From Brevundimonas sp. Leaf363 (GTDB lineage: Bacteria > Pseudomonadota > Alphaproteobacteria > Caulobacterales > Caulobacteraceae): a DNA stretch of 64,000 nt. Made by a program: the position numbers and the translations under genes. The notes under the pieces are model-generated. The model made no database searches and was not told where the DNA came from. It was given only the letters and a program-made list of their open reading frames with translations. Shown here one piece after another: positions 16,840 to 27,946 of the stretch (its first letter is position 1; every line of letters begins with the position of its first letter). The stretch spans positions 186,001 through 250,000 of the forward strand of contig NZ_LMPZ01000004.1 in the NCBI RefSeq assembly GCF_001424025.1, read 5' to 3'.

Positions 16840-17031
16840 CCCTCTCCCAGAGGGAGAGGGCTTGAGGCTCCAAGAGCGAAGCGATTGGTTCAGCCGACCC
16901 AAAGGGCGGCGCGAAGCGTCAAGGGGTGAGGGGGGCGCCCTCACCCGTCAGCTTCTACCCCTCACCCTTTCGCGCAAGACTGATCGCCTGACGGCTCTCA
17001 GGCGCTCAAGCCCTCTCCCTTTGGGAGAGGG
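16840..17031. repeat. Two-armed inverted intergenic repeat (family 1)
   Basis: The left arm begins with the hairpin CCCTCTCCC-AGA-GGGAGAGGG at 16840-16860. The right arm ends with CCCTCTCCC-TTT-GGGAGAGGG, and CTTGAG and GGGGTGAGG blocks are inverted between the arms. The right arm shares exact 22- and 30-nt blocks with 15-87. It fills the gap between the convergent yqgE and EAL genes, where its hairpins may also stop transcription. No gene is visible in it. Confidence 0.8.
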
Positions 17032-17036
17032 AAAGC

Positions 17037-18707
17037 TTACGCCGAGCGCTGTTTCAGCGGGGCGACGCCGTCGGCGAGAGATTCGTTCAGATAGACCTCG
17101 GCGTCCGGCGCCTGAAGCGCCGGGGCGTAGCCGAAGCCCTGGCCGTAGTGGCACTGGGCTTCCAGCAGCAGCCGCGCCAGGGTGGCGTTCTCGACGCCCT
17201 CGGCGACGACTTCCAGGGCCAGGTCGCGGCCCAGGTTGACGACCGACTTGACGATCTTGGCCGAGCCCTCGTCCTTGTCCATCGTCAGAACGAAGTACCG
17301 ATCGATCTTCAGCGTATCGAACGGCAGGCGCGCCAGATACGACAGCGATGAGAAGCCCGTGCCGAAGTCGTCCAGGGCCAGCGAGGCGCCGGCCTTCTTC
17401 AGCTGCTTCAGGGTCTCGGCCGCGCGATTCGTGTCGCGCATGATGTCGCCTTCGGTGACCTCCAGCTTCAGCGCGCCCTTGGGCAGGCCGCTTTCGGCAA
17501 TGATCTCGGCGACGTCCTCTACCAGGTTCGGCCGTTCGATCTCGCCCACCGACAGGTTGACGCTGCAGAACAGCTTGCCGGCGGTCGGATAGCGGGCCAG
17601 CCATTCGGCCAGCTGACGCGCGGACGACCGCATCATCAGCAGGCCCAGGTCGTTCATCAGCCCCAGCTCGTCGGTCAGGGTCAGGAACTCGTCCGGCGGC
17701 ACCAGGCCGCGCCGGGGGTGACGCCAGCGCGCCAGGGCCTCGAAGCCGGCCACCGCGCCGGTGTTGAGGTTCACGATGGGCTGGTAGAAGGGCTCGATCT
17801 CGCCGCGCACGAAGGCGTTGCGCAGGTCGGCCTCCAGCGCCAGGCGGCTGAGGCTGTCGCTTTCCAGCGCGCGGCCGTACGCCGCCGAACCACCACGCCC
17901 CGCCGTTTTGGCCGATTCCACCGCCAGCTCGACCCGGCGCAGCAGTTCGCCCGCGCCCGGCGCGTCCGGCCCGCCCTCGGCGGTGGCGGCGCCGATGGAG
18001 ACGGTCGGATAGATGTCGAAGCCGGCGACGCGCAGCGGCTGTTCCAGCGCCTCGCGCATGCGGTGGGCGGCCGAGGCGCCGTGGCCCTTGGCGACGAAGA
18101 CGGCGAACTCGTCCTCGCCCACGCGCGCCGGGGCGGCGGTCGAGGCAAAGGCCGAGGACAGGCGCGACCCCAGCGCCGACAGCAGCAGGTCGGTGCGTTC
18201 GTGGCCCAGCGCCTCGTTCAGGCGGCGCAGGCGATCGACGTCGGCGACCACCAGCTCATAGTCGCCCGGCGCGGTGAGAATGTCGGCCACGCGGCTGATG
18301 AAGGTGCGGCGGTCCAGAAGGCCGGTCAGGGCGTCGATCTCGGACGCCGCGAACTTGGCCTCCAGCGCGACGACCCCGGCGGCCCGCAGCCCGTCCTCGA
18401 GCCAGACGCCGCGCCACAGACAGGTCTCGGAGCCGCGCATTCGCAGGCGCACGGCGATCTCCACGCCCTCTTCCTGCGGCTTCAGGATACGCTCGGCCAG
18501 GGCCCGGTCCTGCGGCAGGGCCAGGGCGACGAAGCCGGCGGACGAACATTCGGGGGCCAGCGGACCCAGGCCCAGCGGGCGGGTGGCGCCGGTGAAACGG
18601 ATCTGATCCTCGGAAGGCGTCCAGATCCACAGCGCCGTGTCAGCGGCGGCCAACGCCTCGATGGCGGTGGTGGCGTCCCAGGCCAGCGATCTCGGGCGGG
18701 TGCTCAA
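17037..18707 (-). CDS. GGDEF/EAL cyclic-di-GMP phosphodiesterase
   Basis: A 556-residue cytoplasmic protein. Residues 1-110 form a PAS-like sensory region. A GGDEF domain follows with the active-site loop RVGEDEF, in which the second Gly is Glu, so cyclase activity is doubtful. The EAL domain from about residue 290 is complete: QPIVNLNTG, FEALARW, a Glu in LEVTEGDI, DDFGTGFSSLSYL and LKIDR, so it should hydrolyse c-di-GMP. The likely start is a TTG at 18707; no ATG or GTG in frame fits better. It is the last gene of the minus-strand run from the oxidase cluster, 17 bp after the acetyltransferase. Confidence 0.92.
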   Translation of the reverse strand: MSTRPRSLAWDATTAIEALAAADTALWIWTPSEDQIRFTGATRPLGLGPLAPECSSAGFVALALPQDRALAERILKPQEEGVEIAVRLRMRGSETCLWRGVWLEDGLRAAGVVALEAKFAASEIDALTGLLDRRTFISRVADILTAPGDYELVVADVDRLRRLNEALGHERTDLLLSALGSRLSSAFASTAAPARVGEDEFAVFVAKGHGASAAHRMREALEQPLRVAGFDIYPTVSIGAATAEGGPDAPGAGELLRRVELAVESAKTAGRGGSAAYGRALESDSLSRLALEADLRNAFVRGEIEPFYQPIVNLNTGAVAGFEALARWRHPRRGLVPPDEFLTLTDELGLMNDLGLLMMRSSARQLAEWLARYPTAGKLFCSVNLSVGEIERPNLVEDVAEIIAESGLPKGALKLEVTEGDIMRDTNRAAETLKQLKKAGASLALDDFGTGFSSLSYLARLPFDTLKIDRYFVLTMDKDEGSAKIVKSVVNLGRDLALEVVAEGVENATLARLLLEAQCHYGQGFGYAPALQAPDAEVYLNESLADGVAPLKQRSA

Positions 18708-18724
18708 AAGCTCGGTACTCGTCC

Positions 18725-19312
18725 TCAGGGACGCCCGACCTCGTCAACCACGACGCCGAACAGAACATGATCTGCCCATCCGCCGTTAATTTTAAGATAA
18801 GCGCGGGCCTCGCCCTCGCATCGGAAGCCCGCCTTTTCCAGCACGCGGCGCGAGGCGGCGTTGGTCGGGACGCAGGCGGCCTCGACCCTGTGCAGCTTCA
18901 AGGTCTCGAAGGCGAAGGTCAGCATGGCCTTGACCGCATCGGTGGCATGGCCCTGGCCGGCGTAGGGGCGGCCGATCCAATAGCCCAGGGTTCCGGTCTC
19001 GGCGACGCCCCGGCGGATGTTAGACAGGGTGATGGCGCCCAGCAGCCGCTCGCCGGTCGTGTCGAAGACGAACAAGGGCCAGGCCCCGCCCACCTCCATC
19101 TCGCGCGCATAGACGGCCAGTCGCCGGCGATAGGCGGCCCGGCTCAGATCATCGGCCGGCCAGGTCGGCTCCCACGGCTGCAGATAGTCGCGCGATGTCT
19201 CGCGCAGGTCGGCCCAGTCGCCGTAATCGGCGGCGCGCGGCGGGCGCAGCATCACCGAGCCGTGCCGCACGGTCGGACCGGCGGGCTCCGTCATCCAGTC
19301 CAAGAGGGCCAT
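18725..19312 (-). CDS. GNAT acetyltransferase, RimJ/RimL type
   Basis: A 195-residue N-acetyltransferase of the GNAT fold. GTLGYWIGRPYAGQGHATDAV contains the acetyl-CoA pyrophosphate loop, and HRVEAACVPTNAASRRVLEKAGF is the RimJ-type C-terminal signature. Ribosomal proteins or other N-termini are the family's usual substrates; the target here is not known. It starts 24 bp after the M16 peptidase gene and is part of the same transcription run. Confidence 0.9.
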   Translation of the reverse strand: MALLDWMTEPAGPTVRHGSVMLRPPRAADYGDWADLRETSRDYLQPWEPTWPADDLSRAAYRRRLAVYAREMEVGGAWPLFVFDTTGERLLGAITLSNIRRGVAETGTLGYWIGRPYAGQGHATDAVKAMLTFAFETLKLHRVEAACVPTNAASRRVLEKAGFRCEGEARAYLKINGGWADHVLFGVVVDEVGRP

Positions 19313-19336
19313 GGCCGAACCCTAGCCCCGGCGCGG

Positions 19337-20602
19337 TCAGCCGAAAAGAGCGGCGGCGAACGCCTCGCCCGCACGGCCCGCCTTGGCGGGACCCAGCACG
19401 GCCGTCGCACACCGTCCAGGCGCCAGCAGCGCCTGGCCCGCCGCCCGCATGTCCTCGGCCGTCACAGACATCACGCGGCCGCGCGCCGTGTCGCTGTCGT
19501 ACAGGCTGTCGAAGGTCAGGACGTGGCCGGCCTGACGCGCGGATCGGCTGGTCGGGCTTTCGTCGGCCATCAAAAGGCCGGCGGACAGGACGGCGCGGGC
19601 GCGGTCCAGTTCGTGCGGCTTGGGACCGGCGTCGGCCAGGTCGCGGACCTCCTCCGCGCAGACCTGGGCCAGCACCTGCGCGCGGTCGGCGGCGGCGCCG
19701 GCGTAGATGCCGACCACGCCGGAGTCCTCCAGCGCCTCCTCGTAGGCGTCGATCGTGTAGGCCAAGCCGCGCTCCTCGCGGGCGGACTGGAACAGACGCG
19801 AGGCCATGCCGCCGCCCAGGATTTCGCCGAACAGGCGCAGGGCCGGCAGGCGCGGATCTCGGATGCCCATGCCGGGCGTCTGGAAGACCAGGTTGGCCTG
19901 TTCGATACGGCGTGACAGGCGGGCGTGGCCGCCCACGAAACGGCCCGGCTCCGGCTCGGCCGCGCCGGGGGCCGGGTCATGCCCGAACCACTGCTCGCAC
20001 AGGCCCAGCAGGTCCGCCTCGTCCACCTTGCCCGACACCGCCACGACCATCCGGTCGGGGGCGTAGAGCGAGGCTCGCCAGGCGTCGATGGCGGCGCGGT
20101 CCACCGGCGCAAGGCTGGCGACCGAGCCCAGGATCGGCCGGCCCAGCGACTGACCCTCGAAAGCGCGCGACTGGGCCATTTCGAAGACATGGTCGTCGGG
20201 CACGTCGAACGCCTCGGCGATCTCCTGCCCCACCACGTCCTTCTCGCGCTCGATGTCGGCGGGGGCGAAGGTGGGGCGGAACAGCAGGTCGGAGATCACC
20301 TGCATGGCCTCCGGCAAGGCGCCGTCGACGCCGCGCACCTCGAAGCTGGTGCGCTCTTGGCCGGTGGCGGCGTTGATGGAGCCGCCGCGCCGCTCGATCC
20401 GTTCGACGATCTCGCGCGCGTCCATCGCGCCGGCGCCCTTGAAGACCAAGTGCTCCAGAAGATGCGACCACCCGGACTGGGCCTCGGTCTCCCAGCGCGC
20501 CCCGCCGCGCACCATGACGGTCAGGGCGAAGGTCTGAAGGCCCGGCATGGGGTCACAGACGACGCGCAGGCCGTTCGGCATCCGGTGCAGCACCGCGCTC
20601 AC
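19337..20602 (-). CDS. M16 family zinc peptidase
   Basis: A 421-residue peptidase related to mitochondrial processing peptidase beta. The inverted zinc motif HLLEH is in SGWSHLLEHLVFKG, with the downstream Glu in the NAATGQERTSFE-EREKDVVGQEIAE region. It probably acts as a homodimer on short peptides. The GTG at 20602 is preferred because it overlaps the SURF1 stop as GTGA, like neighbouring junctions; an ATG at 20623 would add seven residues. Its place after SURF1 suggests co-transcription with oxidase assembly genes. Many alphaproteobacteria place such a peptidase beside thrC instead. Confidence 0.92.
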   Translation of the reverse strand: MSAVLHRMPNGLRVVCDPMPGLQTFALTVMVRGGARWETEAQSGWSHLLEHLVFKGAGAMDAREIVERIERRGGSINAATGQERTSFEVRGVDGALPEAMQVISDLLFRPTFAPADIEREKDVVGQEIAEAFDVPDDHVFEMAQSRAFEGQSLGRPILGSVASLAPVDRAAIDAWRASLYAPDRMVVAVSGKVDEADLLGLCEQWFGHDPAPGAAEPEPGRFVGGHARLSRRIEQANLVFQTPGMGIRDPRLPALRLFGEILGGGMASRLFQSAREERGLAYTIDAYEEALEDSGVVGIYAGAAADRAQVLAQVCAEEVRDLADAGPKPHELDRARAVLSAGLLMADESPTSRSARQAGHVLTFDSLYDSDTARGRVMSVTAEDMRAAGQALLAPGRCATAVLGPAKAGRAGEAFAAALFG

Positions 20603-21297
20603 GCCTGTTTCATCCGCCGCCATACCATCGCGCCGTAGAAAGCGACCAAGGCGATGGCCAGGCCGAACCAGGTCAGGGCGTAGCCGAGGTGGTTGTTGGT
20701 GAAGGCGGCCGGCGGCGCGGACGGGCGCAAGGCGGCGAAGGCGGGATTGCTGGAGGTCAGGGCGTAAAGAGTGTTGGGATCGACGTCGGGGGCGTTCAGG
20801 GCGCGCGCCATGGCGGCGCTGTCGCGGGCGAAGAAGCGACCGTCCGACGGCGGCGGGGCCATGCCGTTCGGCGCCGGAACCTCGCGGATTTCCGCCAGCA
20901 GGGTTGTCGGCAGGGTCGACGACGCGACAGGCGGTCGGGCGGAAACCCCGTCGGGTATGAAGCCCCGGTCGATCAGGAAGACCGCGGGAAAATCGCGTGG
21001 CGCGCAGAGCGAGACCAGACGCACGCCCGCCTCGCCGTCCAGAATGCTCTGAAGCTCCACGAAGGGCGCGGTCTCCAGGCCCGGGCAGGTGACGATCACC
21101 TTGCGGAACTCAGGATCATGCAGAGCCAGGACGGTCGCCAGCGATGCGGGCGGCTGGGCCGCCGCCGCGTCGGAGACGGCGATCAGCCGTTCCTTCCACG
21201 CCAGCCGCTGCACCTGCCAGACGCCCAGGGCGATCAGCAGCACCAGCGCCGGGACCATGGCTAACGTCAGGCCGATGGGGATGCGTTTGAGGTTCAC
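20599..21297 (-). CDS. SURF1 family oxidase assembly protein
   Basis: A 232-residue inner-membrane protein with one helix near each end (about residues 6-28 and 205-225) and a periplasmic domain between, the Surf1/Shy1 layout. GVWQVQRLAWKERLIA and NNHLGYALTWFGLA are family signatures. It helps insert heme a into cytochrome c oxidase subunit I. The GTG start overlaps the DUF983 stop and its own stop overlaps the M16 peptidase start. Confidence 0.92.
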   Translation of the reverse strand: MNLKRIPIGLTLAMVPALVLLIALGVWQVQRLAWKERLIAVSDAAAAQPPASLATVLALHDPEFRKVIVTCPGLETAPFVELQSILDGEAGVRLVSLCAPRDFPAVFLIDRGFIPDGVSARPPVASSTLPTTLLAEIREVPAPNGMAPPPSDGRFFARDSAAMARALNAPDVDPNTLYALTSSNPAFAALRPSAPPAAFTNNHLGYALTWFGLAIALVAFYGAMVWRRMKQA

Positions 21298-21692
21298 GCG
21301 CCCTGCCCCGCCCCGCTTCGCATCTGCAGCGCCACCATAACCCCCTTGCCCGGCCGCATCAGCGCGAGCGCCAGCACAAGAACCAGCGGCGGCCAGACGA
21401 GCAGGTGCAGCCAGATCGGCGGGCTGTAGGCGATCTCGACATAGAGGGCCGTGAAGACCACGGGCGCGCCGGCGATCTGCATGATGAAGACGGCGGCGCC
21501 GTCGCCGGTGTTCAGCCGGGTGAAGTCGAAGCCGCAGACAGCGCAGCGGTCGACCACCTTGAGAAAGCCGCTGAACAGCTTGCCGCGCCCGCAGTTCGGA
21601 CACCGACACAGCAGACCGGCGCGGATCGGGTTGATCCGCGCCGGCTTGATCTCATCGCCCATATCTTCGCCAGACTGGGGCGTCTGCGTCAC
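21294..21692 (-). CDS. DUF983 zinc-ribbon membrane protein
   Basis: A 132-residue protein with a four-Cys zinc ribbon (CRCPNCGRGKLF and CAVCGFDF, residues 29-55) followed by two transmembrane helices. DUF983 genes regularly sit between coxC and SURF1 in alphaproteobacteria, which points to a part in oxidase biogenesis, though the function is unproven. The GTG start overlaps the coxC stop; an ATG ten codons later (MGDEIK) is the alternative. Confidence 0.9.
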   Translation of the reverse strand: MTQTPQSGEDMGDEIKPARINPIRAGLLCRCPNCGRGKLFSGFLKVVDRCAVCGFDFTRLNTGDGAAVFIMQIAGAPVVFTALYVEIAYSPPIWLHLLVWPPLVLVLALALMRPGKGVMVALQMRSGAGQGA

Positions 21693-22597
21693 CCGAAGAC
21701 GACGTAGACGAAGGCGAACAGGAACAGCCAGACCACGTCGACGAAGTGCCAGTACCAGGCGGCCGCCTCGAAGCCGAAGTGCTTCTCCGGCGTCATCTGG
21801 CCGGCCACCAGGCGCAGCAGGCAGACCGTCAGGAAGATGGTGCCTAGCAGGACGTGGAAGCCGTGGAAGCCGGTCGCCATGAAGAAGACCGAGCCGTAAA
21901 GGCCGCTGTTCAGCGCCTCTTCGTTGAAGAACAGGTGCTCATGCAGGATGTGGCTGTATTCATAGACCTGAACGGTCGTGAAGAAGACGCCCAGGATCAC
22001 GGTGATCAGCAGGCCCAGCTTGGCGCCCTTGCGATCGCCGACCTGAATCGCGTGGTGGGCCCAGGTGACGGTGCAGCCCGACAGCAGCAGGGTCACGGTG
22101 TTCAGCAGCGGCAGCTGCCAGGGGCTGAGGACCTCGACGCCCTTGGGCGGCCAGGTGGCCCAGGCCTTGGCGGTGTCGGCCCAGGCGCCGATTTCCGGAA
22201 CGTGAGCGCGGGCCTCGTTGAAGACCGACATCTCGAAGAACATCCAGAAGAAGGCGACGAAGAACATCACTTCCGACGCGATGAACAGCACCATGCCGTA
22301 GCGCAGGCCGATCGAGACGACCGGGGTGTGATCGCCCTGGCGGCTTTCCTTGATGACGTCCGACCACCAGCAGAAGGCCGAGACCAGAACGCCCGCCAGA
22401 CCGGCGAAGAACAGGACCTTGTCGCCCTTGGCCAGCAGGGTCGCGGCGACGGTGCCGGCGTCGGCGGAGACCAGGCCCTTCATCCACACCACGGCGCCGA
22501 CGAACATGATGACAGCGGCCATGGACGAGACCAGCGGCCAGGGGCTCGGGTTGACCAGGTGGTAGTCGTGATGCGGAGCGGCGTGGGAGTCGGCCAT
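21689..22597 (-). CDS. ctaE: Cytochrome c oxidase subunit III
   Basis: A 302-residue inner-membrane subunit of the aa3-type terminal oxidase with seven hydrophobic helices. HDYHLVNPSPWPL at the N-terminus, ASEVMFFVAFFWMFF and TGFHGFHVLLGT are conserved blocks, and it ends with WYWHFVDVVWLFLFAFVYV. GAGAAG lies upstream of the ATG. A 225-bp gap separates it from ctaG; I see no gene in that gap, only GC-rich sequence that may hold a secondary promoter. Confidence 0.97.
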   Translation of the reverse strand: MADSHAAPHHDYHLVNPSPWPLVSSMAAVIMFVGAVVWMKGLVSADAGTVAATLLAKGDKVLFFAGLAGVLVSAFCWWSDVIKESRQGDHTPVVSIGLRYGMVLFIASEVMFFVAFFWMFFEMSVFNEARAHVPEIGAWADTAKAWATWPPKGVEVLSPWQLPLLNTVTLLLSGCTVTWAHHAIQVGDRKGAKLGLLITVILGVFFTTVQVYEYSHILHEHLFFNEEALNSGLYGSVFFMATGFHGFHVLLGTIFLTVCLLRLVAGQMTPEKHFGFEAAAWYWHFVDVVWLFLFAFVYVVFG

Positions 22598-22822
22598 CGA
22601 GGGTCTTCTCTGAAATCAGAAGGGTCGTCGTGTCCCTGCGCTATAGCGGCGCCGCGCACGCGATGCCAGTGGCCCGCGGCGTCTTTGCGACAGGTCCGGG
22701 CGTCGAATTTGGCGATCGTCGCGGCCCGCCGCCGAGCTGTCCCGGTTTCTGGCGGCGGGACGCGGTTTGCGGCCAGCCTTCCGGCGCTTGCGGCGTGCGC
22801 CAGGGCGGCCGATTCGCGCGGC

Positions 22823-23362
22823 TCAGCCCGCGCCGGGACCCTGCGGCGCGTCCTTGGAGGGATAGAAGGTGTAGCTGAGGGTGATCTCGCGCACGCCGCG
22901 GCTTTCACGATCGGTGGCGATCTCGGGGGCGACGAAATACTGCACGGGGAATTTCACGGTCTGGCCCGGTTGCAGCGTCTGGTCTGTGAAGCAGAAGCAC
23001 TGCAGCTTCTGGAAATACGGCCCGGCGTATTCGGGCACGACGTTATAGCTGGCGCGCGCCGTCACCGGCTTGTCCGAGGTGTTGGTCACGTCGAAGAAGG
23101 CCAGGCCGGTCTCGCCGATGCGGACCCGCTGCGTCACCTGTTCGGCGCGGAAGGTGGCGGGCAGGTCGCGCACGTTGGTGTCGAAGCGGATCAGCACCGT
23201 CTGGTCCAGCTGGACGTCCGGGGCCTTTTCGGCGCGGCGGACGGTGCCGTCGAAGCCGGTCACCTGGCAGAACATCCGGTACAGCGGCACGGCGGCGAAG
23301 GCGGCGCCCGTCATGGCCATGACGGTGACGACGCAGGCGATGGCGATCAGGTTGCGGTTCAT
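22823..23362 (-). CDS. ctaG: Cytochrome c oxidase assembly protein CtaG/Cox11
   Basis: A 179-residue copper chaperone needed to form the CuB centre of subunit I. One N-terminal membrane anchor (residues 5-26) is followed by a periplasmic domain. The copper motif is CFCFTDQTL, and VPLYRMFCQVTGFDG is the conserved start of the domain. It is 8 bp after the small coxF-like gene. Confidence 0.95.
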   Translation of the reverse strand: MNRNLIAIACVVTVMAMTGAAFAAVPLYRMFCQVTGFDGTVRRAEKAPDVQLDQTVLIRFDTNVRDLPATFRAEQVTQRVRIGETGLAFFDVTNTSDKPVTARASYNVVPEYAGPYFQKLQCFCFTDQTLQPGQTVKFPVQYFVAPEIATDRESRGVREITLSYTFYPSKDAPQGPGAG

Positions 23363-23370
23363 GGCCGGCC

Positions 23371-23580
23371 TCAGGGCTGGCTGGTCGCGGAGGCCGGGCC
23401 CGAGGCGCTCGGGGCGGCCATCTGGCCGGACGCCTGCATCGCGGCGCGCGCTTCCATGTTGCGCTGGAAGTTCAGCACGGTGGAGATGAAGATCAGCAGG
23501 ATGAACGCGACCAGGCCGCCGGCGATGGCCAGGTTGCGGCGGCTGCGCGCCTTCAGCTGTTCAGGGGTCAGACGCATCAC
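23371..23580 (-). CDS. Small CoxF-like membrane protein
   Basis: A 69-residue protein with a basic N-terminus (MMRLTPEQLKARSRRN), one transmembrane helix (about residues 17-38) and a disordered Ala/Ser/Pro tail. A small single-helix ORF between ctaB and ctaG is standard in alphaproteobacterial oxidase clusters; its role is thought to be in assembly but is unclear. The GTG at 23580 overlaps the ctaB stop, with an ATG immediately after it. Confidence 0.82.
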   Translation of the reverse strand: MMRLTPEQLKARSRRNLAIAGGLVAFILLIFISTVLNFQRNMEARAAMQASGQMAAPSASGPASATSQP

Positions 23581-24539
23581 AGGCCTCCCAGGCCAGGCAG
23601 TTGCTCGATCAGCAGGGCGGCGAACAGGGCCAGCAGATACAGGATCGAGAAGGCGAACAGGTTGCGCGCCGGTCTGGCCTCGGTGCGGACGTCATACAAT
23701 GCGGCCTCTCGCCCCACCGCCTCGGCCTTGTCGGGCTGATCCCCGGCGCGCGAGCGCCACAGGCGCACCGCCAGGAACAGGAAGCCGGCCCCGCCCAGCA
23801 GCGCCGTGACCAGATAGATCAGGCCGCCCGGCCCGATCAGGCCCGGCAGAACGGCCACCGGAACGAAGATCAGGCTGTAGATCAGGATCTGCAGCCGCGT
23901 CGACTTGGCGCCGCGCGCCACCGGCATCATCGGGATGCCCGCCTTGGCGTAGTCGCCGGCCGAATAGAGCGCCAGCGCCCAGCTGTGCGGCGGGGTCCAC
24001 AGGAAGATGATGGCGAACAGAAGCCAGGCCTGCCACGGCGCGTCGCCGGTGGCTGCGGCCCAGCCGATCACGGGCGGAAAGGCGCCGGCCGCCCCGCCGA
24101 TGACGATGTTCTGCGGCGTCCGGCGCTTCAGCACCAGGGTGTAGAGGCCGGCGTAGTAGACGATGGTCAGGCCCAGCAGTCCGGCCGCCAGCCAGTTGGC
24201 GCTCATGCCCAAGAGCAGCACCGAGAAGACTGACAGGATGACGCCGTAGGCCAAGGCGTCGCCGCGCGGCACGCGGCCCGCCGCGACCGGCCGCCCGCGC
24301 GTGCGGCGCATCAGGGCGTCTGTCTCGCCCTCCAGCGCCATGTTCAGCGCCCCCGCCGCGCCGGCGCCGACCGCGATGCACAGGATCGACAGGGCGGCCG
24401 ACAGCGGGTTCATCCCGCCCGGCGCCGCGACCAGGCCGGTGACGGCCGTGAACACGACCAGCGACATCACGCGCGGCTTCAGCAGCTGGAAATAATCCTC
24501 CGGCTGGGCGGTGGAGATGGCGGGGGCGTCAGCGCTCAT
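23577..24539 (-). CDS. ctaB: Protoheme IX farnesyltransferase (heme O synthase)
   Basis: A 320-residue polytopic UbiA-family prenyltransferase that converts heme B to heme O, precursor of the heme A used by the oxidase. The allylic-diphosphate binding block is near ALNMALEGETDALMRRTRGRP. YTLVLKRRTPQNIVIGGAAGA and WTPPHSWALAL are family signatures. It lies 94 bp downstream of ctaD, with a hairpin between. Confidence 0.96.
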   Translation of the reverse strand: MSADAPAISTAQPEDYFQLLKPRVMSLVVFTAVTGLVAAPGGMNPLSAALSILCIAVGAGAAGALNMALEGETDALMRRTRGRPVAAGRVPRGDALAYGVILSVFSVLLLGMSANWLAAGLLGLTIVYYAGLYTLVLKRRTPQNIVIGGAAGAFPPVIGWAAATGDAPWQAWLLFAIIFLWTPPHSWALALYSAGDYAKAGIPMMPVARGAKSTRLQILIYSLIFVPVAVLPGLIGPGGLIYLVTALLGGAGFLFLAVRLWRSRAGDQPDKAEAVGREAALYDVRTEARPARNLFAFSILYLLALFAALLIEQLPGLGGL

Positions 24540-24580
24540 GCGCGGGTCTCTACTCCGGTACGCGTCGCCCTGAAAGGCGA

Positions 24581-24612
24581 GAGGCCGCCCCTCCGGTCGG
24601 AGAGGCGGCCCC
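24581..24612. terminator. Hairpin between ctaD and ctaB
   Basis: GGCCGCC...GGCGGCC with an inner CTCC-GGTC-GGAG stem and one mismatch. There is no U-run on the minus strand, so it is more likely an attenuator or an mRNA-stabilising 3' structure that gives more ctaD than ctaB transcript than a full terminator. Confidence 0.5.
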
Positions 24613-24633
24613 AGCTTCGGTTTGGGCGTGGGC

Positions 24634-27346
<2,713 letters not shown>

Positions 27347-27374
27347 TCGAGACGTCCTCATAAAACCGTTATGC

Positions 27375-27388
27375 CGCAAGCATTTGCG
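27375..27388. promoter_or_regulatory. Inverted repeat upstream of ctaC
   Basis: CGCAA-GCAT-TTGCG, a perfect 5-4-5 inverted repeat about 30 bp upstream of the ctaC start. It could be an operator for the oxidase operon. It does not match the FNR/FixK box, and the regulator is unknown. Confidence 0.35.
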
Positions 27389-27514
27389 AACCAGTCGCAA
27401 AGATGGTGGAGCAGGCGGCGAGACCGCCTGTCGTTGAGGCCGGTCCCTATCGGATCGGTCGCCGCTTGCCAAGCGACTGGGGTCGCGGCCGATCGCTGCG
27501 CGACGGATTAAATC

Positions 27515-27533
27515 GCTGTCATGTTCTGACAGC
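27515..27533. promoter_or_regulatory. Inverted repeat upstream of padR
   Basis: GCTGTCA-N5-TGACAGC, a perfect 7-bp inverted repeat 57 bp before the padR start. A further TGACA half-site follows at 27544-27548. PadR-family proteins commonly repress their own operon from such palindromes, so this is a good candidate autoregulatory operator. Confidence 0.5.
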
Positions 27534-27589
27534 TACCTTGCGGTGACAGGTATCTGGCGGTACGCACTCTTCATCGAAAGGAGGCGCTC

Positions 27590-27946
27590 GTGCCCGAAAC
27601 CATCGACATACAGTTGCGAAAGGGGGTGTTGGGCTTTTGCGTCCTGGCGCTACTCGATCGCGCGGACAGCTACGCCTACGAGATCGCCAGTCGCCTGTCC
27701 GACGCCATCGGAATGGGCGAAGGCACCATCTATCCACTCATGCGCCGCATGCAGTCCGAGGGACTGGTCGACACCTATCTGGTCGAATCGCCCGCCGGGC
27801 CTTCGCGCAAATACTACCGGCTGACCGATGCGGGGCGCACCGCCCTGAAGGCCCAAGCCGGCGAGTGGACCCAATTCACGCGCGCCGTCGACGCCGTCCT
27901 GAATCAGGACGCCGCGACCGCCGCTTCTACGGAGGGACAACAATGA
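27590..27946 (+). CDS. PadR family transcriptional regulator
   Basis: A 118-residue regulator with a PadR-type winged helix: LRKGVLGFCVLALLDR, YAYEIASRLSDA, EGTIYPLMRRMQSEGLV and PSRKYYRLTDAGRTAL. It has only a short C-terminal helix, as in subfamily 2. The GTG start is preceded by a near-perfect AAAGGAGG. It overlaps the next gene by ATGA and probably represses this three-gene operon in response to an unknown, possibly envelope-active, compound. Confidence 0.93.
   Translation: MPETIDIQLRKGVLGFCVLALLDRADSYAYEIASRLSDAIGMGEGTIYPLMRRMQSEGLVDTYLVESPAGPSRKYYRLTDAGRTALKAQAGEWTQFTRAVDAVLNQDAATAASTEGQQ

Noticed and set aside
22598..22822. Possible small gene between coxC and ctaG
   Set aside because: Open frames there are Arg/Pro/Gly-rich without a good start or ribosome binding site; treated as non-coding.
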